Of a stretch of 64,000 nucleotides of DNA, positions 1 to 12,261 are shown one piece after another (position 1 is the first letter of the stretch; the number at the start of each line of letters is the position of its first letter). Source of the stretch: Chrysophaeum taylorii (lineage: Eukaryota; Sar; Pelagophyceae; Pelagomonadales; Pelagomonadaceae); contig JAQMWT010000030.1 in assembly GCA_029834535.1 (NCBI GenBank), forward strand, positions 1 through 64,000. The letters run 5' to 3'. The notes beneath the pieces are model-generated. The model did no database searches. It was given only the letters and a program-made list of their open reading frames with translations, and was not told the origin of the DNA. A program made the position numbers and the translations under genes.

Positions 1-1064
1 GAAGTCGATCGGTGTCGATCCGCTGCCGCCCGCACTTCTGAGCGTTGTTGCCGCGCGTCGCGGCGGGCGTGCTCCATCTCACGTATGACTTGCTCGATCT
101 GCGACTGGTACATCTCGAATCGTTCGGCGATGGTCTGCAGAACCTCGGGGTCGATACCCACGCGAAAATCTGTCGCTCTCGTATTCGCGGATGGTGGTCT
201 AGGAGGTGCACTCTCCTCTGGTCCACGCATCGCTGTAGTAAAGCCGGGGTCCGCTCGAGATGACTCCGTAGCATTCATCGCACGTTCGTAGGGTCGTGCG
301 TACGGGAACGTCGGCTCACCCGGTCTTGAGGTTGCGTCTGGTGCAACCGTAGCTCCCCCTTCGCCGGCGCGTGGATCCGGAAGGATGACCACGCTTGGGG
401 GGCTGTCGAGGCTATCAGATGATCTTTCCTCTCTTCTGATGCCGCTTTTTCCTCGGCTTCCGGCCGTTGAAAGGGCGTGCTGAACGGTGTTCTTCCAATG
501 GACGTAAGTGGAGATGCCATACTGAATCGTTGCAGACGCTCCTGTGCGTCGCGAGACCATTGCGGTCGTTCTGTCATTTGCCTTTCTGCCATGACCGCGC
601 TTTGCCCGGATAATAGGATTAATCCGAACGCTCACAACTCGCTTGTTGCAATCTTTTTCGTCAAACGACAAATTGCCGGCAGCCGTCTGACTGCGCGCTG
701 TACCGGTGCGCTGGACTTACGGTAGTTTTTGCCTTGCGTGTGAAGACTATGGACGGCCTTCCCGGTGCTGTCGCTCGCCGTCAGGGAGGTGGTCTGCCTC
801 GCGCGAGCTAGGTTAGGTCTTACTTTGTTTTTGCCTGGGTAGGTCTTACGATATTTTGCCTGGTTGACTCGTAGTGACCCCGCTCCCCGTTCGATCCGAA
901 TCACGTAATACGAACTCTGCAGTAGTACCCGTGATCCCCTGGATCTTCACCCACAAATGCGTCGGCTTCACACTCACTCGACCGTTACGAACCGACTCGC
1001 CGCCGAAAAAACAGGAGATCGATAGTTCGGGAGTTGGACTATCGATCCCCGTTTCTGAGACCAC

Positions 1065-1224
1065 TGTAGTGGTTTTCTCAGACACCCGCCCCTCTTGGCC
1101 GGGCCAGAGGCCTCAACAACCCTTTCTCCCAACCCGAACCGCTGGTGAAACCACCACACGCCCGATCTCAGCGTAACACTCGCGCCATCTCACAATCGGA
1201 CAATCAAAAATGAGGGTAATAGCA
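1065..1224 (-). repeat. Gyp1 5' LTR, first piece
   Basis: Aligns with the first ~160 bp (plus-strand order) of the Gyp2 LTRs at 9,750 and 12,262. It stops at TAGCA, which is repeated at 9,717-9,721 on the far side of A1. The continuation is at 9,722-9,749 and then 12,606-12,751. Confidence 0.8.
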
Positions 1225-1411
1225 TAGAGAACAGCAAAAAATATATGTGCCCCTGGTAGAGAATGGTTGCAGTGGTAGTGCTGCTTTTCGTCCTTTCCTC
1301 TAACGACACAAAGAGCAGCACGGTGTTCGACACAGCGATTTGTGGGTGTTTGGGTGTGAGTGCGAGATTAGGGGGGGGGGTCCTAACCCAAAATGGAATT
1401 TTCTATCTCTA
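1225..1411 (-). repeat. A1 3' LTR (187 bp)
   Basis: Matches 9,155-9,320 plus 9,686-9,716. It holds a G-run of nine or more on the plus strand. The undisturbed target TCCTAACCC at 1,381-1,389 is the empty-site equivalent of the SINE insertion in the 5' LTR. Confidence 0.85.
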
Positions 1412-1429
1412 AGCCCTCGCAGATTGAAC

Positions 1430-4400
1430 TCGGTGATGAGCGAAATCTGGAACAAACAAAACGAATGCCTGGCCAGAGACAAATGGACGTTGAGTTGTGA
1501 GGAGGCGTTGAATGAGAACTGTGCGAAGTGCATGAGACAGATAGAGTGGAGCGGAATAGCAGGTGAGTGTGAGCGAGAGAGGGGAAAGAGCGCGAAGTTG
1601 AACGGGAAATAGGTTGAGAGGGGAAGCAGAATGAAAAGGATATTGCAAGAAGAGGTGAATGATAAAGGAAAGAAAAAGGCATCGATCGTAAGGAAGAGGG
1701 AGCGTGGAGGAAGATGCTAGGTGGGCTAATGGCGGAGTATGACGAATTATGTACGAGAGATCCGATCATCATCTTGTTCAGTGACCGATGAAATAAGGAT
1801 GGAATGACAATATCGTGAAGAACAAGCGAGAGTAACAGTGTCATAGTTGAAGTCGAAAGTTGTACGCACAAAGTCGTGGGCGTGCCGTGATGTAAGACGA
1901 CGGTGCGTGCGGGCAGATGAATCCTAAGTGACTGGGGGATCATCGTAGTAGAACAGGTGGTCTAACTGATTACAACAGTAGGGATCATGGGTCAGGCAGT
2001 CGGGAATTGTGCTGCAGACCAATGATTGATCGAAAGGCGACTAGTGAAAGTGGCCGTAGGGATGAGATTCTATTGTGACTAAAGTTGGGCTAGTAAAGGT
2101 GTGACGATGTGACTGAGCGGCAGCGTTATCCCATGAAGAGATATGACTATTTAACCAAATCGGTTTCGACATGGTAAGGTAATCGTCGTAATGATACCGA
2201 GCAAGGCGGTGCTGTTCCTGGAAGAGGAGAGAACCAGAATTGCCTGTCACATACGTGTCAAAGCTGTCGTCCTGAGAGTGTAGCGTGGGACAGCTGAAGC
2301 TAAACTATGAGCATCTAAAATAATATGCGGATAATCGTCGCGCGATGAGGATATTGGGATAAAGTTGTCTGGGGGTGGCCATAAATATGATAACTCTAAA
2401 TTTGCTGTAGACTTGTAGTTGTGGTCTGGTGGAAGTCGCCAGTGGGTATCATCGAAAGATGATGGGGCTAGGACTGAGGTTTGCGAGTGTATCGCGTATG
2501 ATGGTGGATGCAGGCGTGTGTCCTGTGCATAAGAGTCGGTGCCCTGCGCAGAAAATGCCGTAGAGTTCGGCAACAGAAGAAAATGCCTGAAGGCGATGGA
2601 CTGTTCGAAGATATTGTCCTTGCCTGAGGAAGAGTTGACTATGAAGCTATGGTCGGAGTCGCATCTTTCGTGTTCTATTCGGCAAAGTAATCCTGAACTG
2701 TGACAATCGACTGATCCAGTATTCATTTCATGTCCGGAGTCGTTTTCACCAGAATCTAACTTCCCTTGATGTACAAGCGCGAGGGAGCGTGGTGCATCCC
2801 TGGTGAATCGTGCAGTGACTGAAAGGGGAGACATTCGACAGAAGGGTGTTGTCGATATGCGAGAGCTGTACAGTATACAACGTGTAGGGAGCGTATGTTT
2901 CAAGAGAGGATTAATCTGACTACGGGGGAAGTCCGAAGAATGAACATGATGTGAGGTGATGTCCATAATGCGAGAACTGTCCGATAAGGAGTCATGCGAG
3001 ACTGTGGCTAGCAGCGAGTGTGCGGGCACGGAGGAAGAGATAGGCAAGGCAGTTGACTTCCCTTGATTCGTAACACAACTGGGTGGGGCTAGCGGTGTGC
3101 GGCAGTGACATCCGGTAGAATGCTGAGAGCAGAGCGCGTGTCCAACCTGTAGAGATTGGGGGTTATCCTCGCGGGTGCTACGGAAAGTGTCGACTGGGTG
3201 CGAATCGCAATGGAGGCTGTTGGGCTCAGAGTATTGCAAAATGGAACCTGCATTGTGAACGGAGAGGAGCGAACCGGGTGCGTCACAAGAGCGCAATACG
3301 CGAGTGCAGTCTGAGCTGTGTCCGAAGCAGGATTCTGACAGTAATGTCGACAGATGCGAAACATGATCGGAACTGGGCGAGGATGTCGCGTGAAGTTGTG
3401 TTGTAACCGAACCATAGTGGTGCAGAGCTTCAACGTCAAGCGTAGTGCTGGGAGGGACGTTAAAAGAGGTGAGCAAAGGACGCTGCGTGCGGCTATCATT
3501 TGGTGGCGGGCATTTATTGCGCGAGACTGGCGATAGCTGCGACGTGTGGCTGTGGCGTGACAGAACTTCGTTTGCACATGGCAGCATGCAGGATAAAATC
3601 GAGCGAGCTCAAACTTGAGAGGTGTGACCTGCAAGAGACGGACGGAAGGCGTGGGAGGCTCTGAATTGCATTGATGACGGAACTTGGTGTCATCACAAAT
3701 CGTCGGGGATTGGGTCGTCGGGAGTCGCGTCGAAGTGGGAAGGAACGACGAGTGTTCATCCGGTCTTGGCGTGAGACAGATGTCCTTCGAAAGGGGGACT
3801 TCGGTACTTGCCTTGAAGTGAGTTCCGATGTAGCCAGAGTAGCCATAAGAGACCTGACTGATGCGAATCGAAACGAATCTTGTCGGCGGTGGAAGACGAA
3901 TGCGCCCTCGTAATTCGAACTGGCTGAAATCTTCGAATTGCCGGTGAGACGGAGAGACCATGGTTGCGGAACGAGCGCGGAGCCGGGCGACTGTCGGAGG
4001 GGGCGCGTCGGCCGTGGCTGAGACAACAGTGTTCTGCTTATCTTGAACCAAAAGGTGTTCGGGCATCGTACTGTGCGACAAGCGAGCGTGCATCTCAGTT
4101 GACTGTGAGTGTACCATGGGGACGGCGCAATGTTCGTAGTCTAAACCGAGAGGGGCGGTGAGCGTGCCGTTGCGAGTGCATAGGAGCCTGTGCGGTGTCT
4201 GAGGTGTAATCGAAATATGACGTATGGCGTCATACAAGGTGATGGGAGCTGAATCATACGTGATGGGACTGGCTAGTAGTGCCGGGAGCAGCATGTCGGG
4301 GGTAGCGCTCAGAGATGAGGGTGGAACGCAGTCCAGTTCTATCTTGGTTGCCGTGTTTGGCGGTACTATGAGCGTAAACATCTGACATGAAGTATGTGCT

Positions 4401-6165
4401 TGTGTCCCAAACGATAATGCGGTTATAGTCGCATGGGAAGGTTGCATATTGTCTCTGCTGCAGTCAAAAGCTCTGGAGGAAACCAATGGAGAAACCATGA
4501 GCACATGGGTGGCGTCTGCTAGCCAAGGTTTCTGTGGGAGTGGCTGAGGTGACTCCAATGTAGGATTCCTTTTTGGGTATGACTCAAGCGTTGCGATGAG
4601 TTCATGCTCGAGATCATGGTCGTCCAATAGATGACATGAGGTGATCGCGAATGAGCGATACGTCGACCTGGTGTCAGGGGAGACCGAGATGGTGCAGTGA
4701 CCTGACTGGCTGAGGTAGCCGTGCTGGTGAGATTCCAGCGGGTGCGCATAACTCTGGTGAATGCCGACATTGGCTTGTGCCTGATCTACAGTCGTGCAGG
4801 GAGGCGAGATCGTCTGTGCTACTACGGATTGCAGCGACAGGGACGGGTCAGGTGCCTGGGAGGCTGGAAGGCGGCCTTTGTCTTCCAGAGGCGAAGGGAA
4901 CAAGCAAAGCTGTAGCTTCGTCTCGTCGTGATCAGATAGGCGCAATGAGCTTGTGCGCGTGATCGTGGTGCGCTTACCTGTATCTTAATGATGTACCTGT
5001 GTGTCCTGCGGTGGTGCTTCTGCGAGCGGGACATATCTTAAGGACTGATCCATCGGATGGGGTGCATCAGCTATGAATGAGACAGGAGCCAGTAGCAGTG
5101 CAAGGTCAGGTGACAGAACGTGTGCGTTGTCGAGCAATTGAGCGGTGGACCTGAGCATCGTCTGCATAGTCTGGAACCGTGCTGTGCAGTTGGTTTGCAT
5201 TGTCTCGTCTGCTACATCAGTGGGCTGGCTGGTGTAGTTGGCCGTTGTGGTCTTATCTTTCGTCTTGTCGTCCAAGAGAGACTGCGAGATAGTGCTCGTT
5301 GCTATGTGCGAGACTATAAGTAGCTGTTGAGCAGCTGTGGAGAGCCGAGTGCTTTCTTGTCTGGCAGTTTCTGTGGCTTTGGAGTTCCAGAGACATGATT
5401 GCGCAGCTTCGGACGTCTTGGAATTGGGGATTGCCATAAGGTGACTCGTAAATTCAAAGTCGGACGTCGGAAAATGCATCGAAAGACCTGCGAGGTCACC
5501 AATTGAAATACGCCCTCGTAAGGCGTGCGCGACGGGGTGCGGGCGCGAGCGACTTATGTTGGTGATCTGAAGGTCGTGAGGTACGTGGCGGCGCGGAGCG
5601 TCGGTGGAAATGGCGAGTGTCTTGGTGTTAAAGGCGGTGACGCGGCGAGCATCAAAAAGCGTGTCATGCTCCAAGAGCAAAAGCGCGTGATGCGAGTCAG
5701 TGCCAATAGGGGTGTGGCTCACGGCTGACCTGTCTGCAAGGTAGTGCAGATGGGCGCGTGAGTCGAGATCCCGTGGTGGAGAGTATCCTGCCTGGGATGC
5801 GTGGGGTCCAGTGCGGGAATTCGAAAAAGGGGATCGCCGAAGGAGAGTGCACTAGGACAAAGGGCGATGTAAAGGTCAGTAATGCTGGGTGCATCCTCAA
5901 TGGCGGAGATGCGGGGACCAGAGCAGTGAGTGCCGTAGTGACCAGGGTTGCCCATAGGCGTGTAGGGCATTCGAAGGTGCGGGCATGTGACATGCGTCCG
6001 CGAATGAGGAGTTAAGTTCCGAGCGATAAGACGCTTTTGAGGGAGGCAACGTGCGTGACTTGGGTGCATGTTTGTGGTGGAGCCGGCAGCTGGCGTGGAA
6101 CGTTCGTCGTACATTCCAGTGATGCGAAAGTGCTGACAGAAGCGGTTCAGGTGGAGCGAGGCTGT
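1430..6165 (-). other. A1 long 3' interior without recognisable genes
   Basis: About 4.7 kb conserved in order with A2 (59.2-64 kb). Open frames exist, but they overlap in different frames, switch frame between the two copies, and have the Ser/Thr/Pro/His composition expected from C-rich DNA. A short motif of the form GCCCTCGYA-AYTCGAAC lies at 1,413, 3,904 and 5,512 (and at 7,320 in the coding part). No function can be assigned. Confidence 0.6.
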
Positions 6166-6169
6166 GCAT

Positions 6170-8930
6170 TATGCGCGGAGAACGTCTCCTGAGAGCGCAA
6201 CATAGGTTTTCTGGAGGCAGCGCAAGCGTGTGGCGTCCAGAAGAGAGCTATGCAAGGGGACATAAAGGACCGAAGTGGTCGCAATAGAAGCGTGCATAGT
6301 TTGCGGCTGGTCGGGCCGTCCATAACTCTCGAAATCTTTGTCTATTACTGCAGCCATGGTGAAGGCTTTCCAGAAGCTTGGTGGCGGTGAGACATAAGGA
6401 TCGGCAGCCGAAAGGGGCGCGTCCTCTGACTGAGAGTTGGGGAGCGGGTTGTCATGTGCTGCGACTGATGCTCGTGCGAAGACGTCCATCGAATCGTGAA
6501 ATGGTGATCGCAGATGGGTCCATGCAACGTGCTGAGCAGTGTCATCCAGTGCATTCGGCCGAGAAGGCGGGTGGTGGGTGCAGCAGCGAGCGCCGGTGAG
6601 CGGCAGTGCGCGCCTGTCTTCGGGGAGAGAAGGCAGCGAGGCGGAACCAGCTTCGAAGTGATCGGGAGCGGCTGATCGAGAGATATCGAACAAGTCGGGA
6701 GTGCCTGGTGAATCTGTGCTGATACCTGCAGGTGCGGTGCGTGCCTGCGAGTATGTTTTCCGTGGGACCGTCGACAGAGTGTCTTGTCCTTGTGGGTGCG
6801 GCATTGTGGGGGCATTGGTGATGGTGCTTGGATCAGGTGGCGGATATGGAATGGTCGGGGAGACCATCTTCGAGGCTAATGAAGTGGGTCTCGCTTCTTC
6901 GCTGTATGCATCATACCAGGGGGATGAATCCGAGGGGATGTTGTCAGTAGCCTGCGGCTCTTGTGCCTGGGGCATAGAATACGGCGGAGCCTTGGGTCCT
7001 TGAGTGTGTTTGCCATAGTCGATGTAGGCGTAATACTCGGGAACATCTCGCGGTGTCTTGTTCTTTGACTTGTCGAAAGTGGGAACGAGGTGGCTTTGTG
7101 TTCCTTCGACAAGACTGCTCCCTGGGCCGTTGTGCCCGAAGAGAGAAGAAGCCCTTGTCTTGGCAGCATGATGGTGATCATGACCATCAGGGAGAGAGCT
7201 GTCTGTTGATAATTTGGAATTTGTCGACTCTTGATGTTGGTGGTCTTGTTTCTTGGTGGGACTTTGCAAGTGGTGAACGTCGCTGGTGGTAGGGGTACGG
7301 TCGCCGGTGTTGGATGTACGCCCTCGCAACTCGAACGCGGGGAGGTGGTCGAGTTGGAATGAACCAGGTGGCTGATAAGGCGAGCGGGTGCAAAGGGGTT
7401 CAGGGGGTGCCAGAGAGGCGAAGAGTGATTTGGCAGAGGAAGAGGGGCCAGAGATGGCGGGTGGTTGAGAACAGATAGGCGGAGTGGGTGGTGAACCAGG
7501 AGAACCAGGTCCGGGGCATCCGTGGAGGTGGTGATGATACTCGGGGAGAATCGGGAGAGAGGCATTGGAGGTTGGTTCGGAAGGGGATGAAGGTAGGTGG
7601 TGAATGGGGACAGGAGGTAAAAGATGCGATGCAGTAGTTTGGTTGGGGTGGGTGGCATCCAAGGAGGTAAGAATGGTGTGGAGTGCGGCGTTGGTTTCAA
7701 AGCGGGAGTTGCGGATGTCGGCGTGGGCAGTTTCGAGTGCCTTGAACTGGGTGTGGGTGAGATGGAGTTCCGCGTCTGCGGAGACCAATTCGTCAACTTG
7801 GATGGCGAGCTGGGCAGTGGCGAAAGCTAGGGCGGCGTCGGTTATGGTGAGTTTGGCGGCTGTGGAGGACAAAGCGTCGTCCTTGAGAGTGAGCGTGGTC
7901 TTGGTTGGCCAAGTCAGCGGTTTGGGAGCGGAATGCAGCCTGAGTGGTGGCCAACTCGCGTTGGAGCGTAGACGGAGGTGCATGGGAACTTCGAGAAAGA
8001 AGGTGAGTTTTTGCTTGGGTGGAGATGGGGGGAATGGTCGTAGTCATGGAGTGCGTAATCGCGCGGGTGGAGATGAAAATCGGGGGGACAGCGACTTTCG
8101 GAAGGTGATGAAGGTCGGTCAGGAGGGTCCGATGGTTGGGCGGCAGTAGCTTGAGCCGCGGTGGGGGCTTGGTCAGGGATGGCAGTGCCGGGGCCGTCGT
8201 GGCCGTAGGTGGAATGATTATCGAGAAGGGAATGAGTGTTGCGGCGAAAGGGTGGACGAGGATGTTGGGGAACTTGAATAGATGGTGAAGGGGGAGTCGC
8301 CGATAGTGGGGAGTTAGGCTCCAGTGAAGGAGGTGGAGGCTCCGGTGGAGTTGGTGGAGTGAAGGGAGTAATGATGAGTGGTGGTGGTGGTGGAGTGTTC
8401 AACATCGCTGGTGCGATATTCGAACAAGGTGGAGTGTCCTCGTGAATGTGGGGTGTGCCAGGTTGTGGAGTAACCTTGGCTATGCCTGGGTCCGGAGGGA
8501 AGGCAGAGGGGGCCGAGACTTTGCCGTGGGGTGTTTGACATCCGGCGGAGTGGACGGCAGGAGGTGGGTGTTGTTCATGTTCGGGAACGTGCTGAACAGC
8601 AGGAGGGGGGATGACCATCGAGATGATCGGGTCTTGGGTCGCGACTTCGTGAGAAGTTTGCTTGAGGGGGGTCGCCGTAAGAACAGCCGTTGTGGAAGCT
8701 TGTTCAAATTGCTCGTCTTGATCGAGTTGCTCGTCTTGAGCTGCGATGCTTGCGGTGGCAGCGATGTTCGCGGCGAGCGCAGCTTGTTTAGCAGCGCTTT
8801 TGGCTCTGAGATGAGCGTCAGCAGCCTCGAGCTTGTGCAAATCAGCGTTGATGATTTGCCAGAGAGCTTGTTGTGTAGCCAATTGCGTTGCTACTTCCAG
8901 ACTCGGGACTTGTGGGTCATGAGTCGCCAT
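6170..8930 (-). CDS. A1 gag-like coding region, coiled-coil then Pro/Ser/His-rich
   Basis: The first ATG after the 5' LTR on the minus strand lies at 8,928-8,930, about 225 bp downstream of the LTR. The product begins with an Ala/Gln-rich, coiled-coil-like segment of about 80 residues (Ala, Gln, Asp heptads), then becomes Pro/Thr/Ser/His-rich. A motif of the form [YF]GH[DN]GPG recurs, once in the N-terminal half and once further on. The second half is kept in recognisable form in A3 (30.8-31.9 kb) and A2 (58.1-59.1 kb), which argues it was once translated. It has no similarity I recognise to capsid, protease or polymerase. By position it is the gag analogue of this family. The region is broken. 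Function is unknown. Confidence 0.45.
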
Positions 8931-9154
8931 GTTGTCGGGGTTGCGTTTTGCGCGTTGTTTGCTTGCCTTTCACACTTTTGTTCACACGTTTTCACCAGTA
9001 GCAAGCGATTGGACTTGACTACGGTCTTAGAACTTGCAGGAACTTCAGGAGATTGCTCTTACCTGGAAATCCTGAGTCTTTATCCGAGACGTCGATCGAG
9101 ATCGATGTCTTTTCGGAGGACGTTTCTCTAACAGCACCGGACTGGGTCCAAACC

Positions 9155-9716
9155 TAGAGAACAGTAAAAAATCACTGTGCCCCTGGTAGAGAATGGTTGC
9201 AGTGGTAGTGCTGCTTTTCGCCCTGTCCTCTAACGACACAAAGAGCAGCACGGTGTTCGACACAGCGATTTGTGGGTGTTTAGGTGTGAGTGTGAGATTA
9301 AGGGGGGGGGTCCTAGACCCTTACCCTGATCGCCGACTACGGTTGCGATGGAGGACGGTGCCTCATGAATCCTGAGCCTTGCGAGGGCATCCGCCCGCCC
9401 GGCGTAGGTTGGCACCTAGTCGCCTCCCGGGCGGGCCGGTTGGCAGCCGGAACGTTCGCAGTGGGACGGGGGATGGCCGGGGGGCGAAGACGGAAGGTTA
9501 TCGACGAGCTGGTTGTCAGTCACATCGCGGTCTCCTCGTCGCATGGCGACAAGCTTGATGGTCACTCTCCGCCGACCGACCTTTCGGCGCTCCTCGTCTA
9601 CAGGCCCGTGATTCCGGACTGGCTCCTGTCGGTCCGGCCTGGCTCCCATGCTCGGGAGAGGTCTGAAGTTAGTTAGTTAGTTAAGTCCTAACCCTAAATG
9701 GAATTTTCTATCTCTA
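9155..9716 (-). repeat. A1 5' LTR, interrupted by a SINE-like element
   Basis: LTR sequence runs 9,155-9,320 and resumes at 9,686-9,716. The pieces join to match 1,225-1,411. The insertion sits just after the G-run. Confidence 0.85.
9321..9685 (+). mobile_element. SINE-like element copy 1, (TTAG)n tail
   Basis: A 365-bp unit starting TTACCCTGATCG and ending in tandem TTAG. It is flanked by TCCTAGACCC and TCCTAACCC, an imperfect target duplication. The A1 3' LTR shows the unfilled site at 1,381. Two more copies lie at 35,146-35,506 (minus) and 41,196-41,560 (plus). All three are about 95% identical. A defined 5' end, short simple-repeat 3' tail, variable-length direct repeats and no long coding capacity are SINE features. 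I could not identify a convincing A/B box or a tRNA, 7SL or 5S head, so its promoter type is open. Confidence 0.75.
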
Positions 9717-9721
9717 TAGCA

Positions 9722-9749
9722 AGAAGACAGCAAGAAAGCAATACAAATG
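9722..9749 (-). repeat. Gyp1 5' LTR, second piece
   Basis: Twenty-eight bases continuing the Gyp1 LTR after A1, ending at AATG where Gyp2 begins. The continuation after Gyp2 starts at 12,606 with the duplicated AATG. Confidence 0.75.
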
Positions 9750-10083
9750 TGTAGTGGTTTTTCTCAGACACCCGCCCCTCTTGGCCGGACCAGGGGCCTC
9801 AACAACCCTTTCTCCCAACCCGAACCGCGGGTGAAACCACCACACGCCCGATCTCAGCGTAAACACTCACGCCATCACGAAAATCGGACAATCAAATGAG
9901 GGTAATAGCAAGAAGACAGCAAGAAAGCATTACAAATGCCTGGTATATTGGGTTCGGTGGAAGCGCAGGTGAGGGTGTCAAGATGACACCCCCCCCCCCT
10001 AATTGCAAGGTCAGTACCAGATCAACAATCAGGGTAATTCAGGTGGCAGGCAGGCAAGTGGGGGAATGGGCGTTACTGCCACA
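9750..10083 (-). repeat. Gyp2 3' LTR
   Basis: 334 bp, matching 12,262-12,605. Includes the hairpin GGTGTCA-AGA-TGACACC followed by a C-run at about 9,976-10,000. Confidence 0.85.
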
Positions 10084-10129
10084 GAAGCCCCCTACTTGAG
10101 ATGAAGTCGTCCTCGACTTCAAGGGTTCA

Positions 10130-10308
10130 AGGTGACGAAGGTCACGCTCACGAATGGTACGATAAGCTCGGTCAGCTACATCAGCAGGAACTTTGTTGCT
10201 GAGGAGGCCGAAGTTACTGACGAGGACATCAATTTCATCCGGGCGAAAGTCAGCCACAAGGTTCACAGTCGTCCATATTCGTTCGTAGGCGAGTGAATCT
10301 ACCTCCAT
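10130..10308 (-). CDS. Gyp2 remnant of pol C-terminal domain
   Basis: The minus-strand product resembles the extreme C-terminus of the Gyp4 integrase frame (29,960-30,120): shared features are DF-x-P-x-EIDVL and a V-x-[RE]-x-Y[RK]-x-IR-x-RD segment. It is only the tail of the domain, next to the 3' LTR as expected. Fragment only. Confidence 0.6.
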
Positions 10309-10449
10309 CAGGGTCTTTGTCTTCTAGTCTTAAGCGCCGTTCTTCAGCAGAAGCGGTCGCAAAACAAACGCCAGTCTCCTCTAGTTTCCAAAATCTTGGA
10401 GATCTGGATGGTCAATTGAATGACATCATTGAGCGCGAGCGTAGATGCT

Positions 10450-11480
10450 TTCATATGGGTGAGGTCTTAGCAAGTTCGACGCTCGTCCGCAAGCGCCCAG
10501 TATTGAGCCCGGCAATGAAGTGCGAACGGAACGCAGCAGGATCAGTATCGCGACCTGACATTGCTCGCCACTGGCCGAATTTCTGCACCCATCGCGCAAT
10601 ATACTTATTCAATGACAAATTCCCTTGCCGTAAATTGAACCATTCACGTTCAAGCTCCTCAACCGTAGCCCGAGGTGGGCAAGGAAGCTTCGTCGCCTCT
10701 TGCATAGCATCCAGACAGTCCTCATCATGCTGGCGCAACTCTTTTAATGTGATGATTCCGTCCTTATATTGTTTCCACATCTGCGGCCGTTCGGCTTCCC
10801 ATTTGCGATAAGCTTCCATAGGGGCGAGTTGGTACTCGCCCCCGATCACGTTCATCGCTATTGCGGGTTTGTCAATCCTGCCTTCCATCATACGCCGCAA
10901 TTGCATCCACCGCGCATTCACCTCCTCTCGGTCCTTCGTAATTTGCCCACTAAGATTCGAAAACGTGATACGAGTCATACCAGCAGCTCACTTCTTGATA
11001 TGAAGTATCTCTTTTTCGTCACGAGGACGCGCTGAACCAGGGTCAGTATGATGCTGCGGGGTAGGCTCCGGTCGACTTCGCGGTGGCTGATCGTCGGTCA
11101 GTGCCGATACAGCGTCATCTTCTTCGGGCGTAACACGCGTAGCATCCGGAGAGGTTGGCCGTGCCTCTCGAGCATGCGCCCGCGTGGATTCCTCCACCAT
11201 TCGTCGAAGTCGATCGTTGTCGATCCGGTGCCGCTCCACTTCTGAGCGTTGTTGTTGCGCGTCGCGGCGGGCGCTCAAGTTCACGTAGGACTTGCTCGAT
11301 CTGCGACTGGTACATCTCGAATCGTTCGTTGATGGTCTGCAGAATCTCGGGATCGGCATCCACGCGAAAATCTGTCGCTCTCGTATTCGCGGATGGTGGC
11401 CTAGGAGGTGCACTCTCCTCTGGTCCACGCATCGCCGTAGTCGGTCCGGGTTCCGCTCGAGATGACTCCGTAGTATTCAT
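10450..11480 (-). CDS. Gyp2 gag region
   Basis: The N-terminal part (from ATG at about 11,480) is acidic and Pro/Ser-rich, followed by a predicted coiled coil around EILQTINERFEMYQ and an Arg-rich stretch. The C-terminal part resembles the Ty3/gypsy capsid helices: a W at the start of a helix, then EREWFNLRQGN, a hydrophobic helix ending in WVQKFGQW, and an F-x2-GL-x4-R motif typical of retrotransposon gag. The N-terminal segment is duplicated at 1-300 in Gyp1. The region is broken. The capsid assignment is moderately secure. Nothing here suggests a polymerase. Confidence 0.6.
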
Positions 11481-12261
11481 CGCACGTTCGTAGGGTCGTG
11501 CTTACGGGAACGTCGGCTCACCCGGTCTTGAAGTTGCGTCTGGCGCAACCGTAGCTCCCCCTTCGCCAGCGCGTGGATCCGGAAGGATGATCACGCTTGG
11601 GGGGTTGTCGAGGCTGTCCGAGGACCTTGCCTCTCTTCGGATGCCGCTTTCCTCGGCTTCCGGCCGTGGAAAGGGCGCACTCAACGGTGTTCTTCGAATA
11701 GACGAAAACGGGGTCGCTGCACTGAATCGTCGCAGACGCTCCTGTGCGCCCCGAAACCACTGCGGTCGTTCTGTCATTGGCCTCTCTGCCATGACCGCGC
11801 TTTGCCCGGACAATAGGATAAATCCGAACGCTCACAACTCGCTTGTTGTATTCTTTTCATCAGACGACAATTGCCGGCAGCCGTCTGACTGCGCGCTGTA
11901 CCGGTGCGCTGGACTTACAGAAGTTTTTGCCTTGCGCGTGAAGACTATGGACGGCCTTCCCGGTGCTGTCGCTCGCCGTCAGGGAGGTGGTCTGCCTCGC
12001 GCGAGCTAGGTTAGGACTTATAACAATGCCCCTCAGTTACGATATGCAAAAATATGCAAAATGAGTCGTAGTGACTCCGCTCCCAGTTCGATCCGAATCA
12101 CGTAAAATGAACCCCGCGGCGGTACCCGTGATCCCCTGGATCTTCACCCACAAATGCGTCGGCTTCGCACTCACTCGACCGTTACGAACCGACTCGCCGC
12201 CGAAAAAAAAGGAGATCGATAGTCCGGGAGTTGGACTATCGATGCCCGTTCCTGAGACCAC

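Larger units (their letters stand above)
1225..9716 (-). mobile_element. A1: LTR-type element of family A, no pol detected
   Basis: Direct terminal repeats at 1,225-1,411 and 9,155-9,716 (the latter split by a SINE-like insert) are about 95% identical by eye. They have matching inverted tips, TAGAGA...TCTCTA. A 5-bp duplication TAGCA flanks the element at 1,220-1,224 and 9,717-9,721. That is LTR-type integration into the Gyp1 LTR. The minus-strand interior has one conserved coding-like region (about 6.2-8.93 kb) and then about 4.7 kb with no recognisable protein. I see no RT, integrase or protease. It fits a large non-autonomous LTR element (LARD-like). Next to the 5' LTR, 9,136-9,154 reads on the minus strand as AGGTTTGGACCCAG, which resembles the half-tRNA primer site of the copia elements below. 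Confidence 0.8.

Noticed and set aside
2247-4945. Two long overlapping minus-strand open frames (446 and 618 codons) in A1
   Set aside because: They overlap in different frames, the frame used shifts between A1 and A2, and the composition (Ser, Thr, Pro, His) is what C-rich DNA yields by chance. No domain was recognised.
9365-9676. 103-codon frame in the SINE-like element, conserved in three copies
   Set aside because: The copies are too young for conservation to mean selection, and the opposite strand is open as well. No protein family was recognised.
9660-9685. TTAG repeats as telomere-like sequence
   Set aside because: Only three or four units, always at the end of the same 365-bp element and inside target duplications, so it is an element tail.
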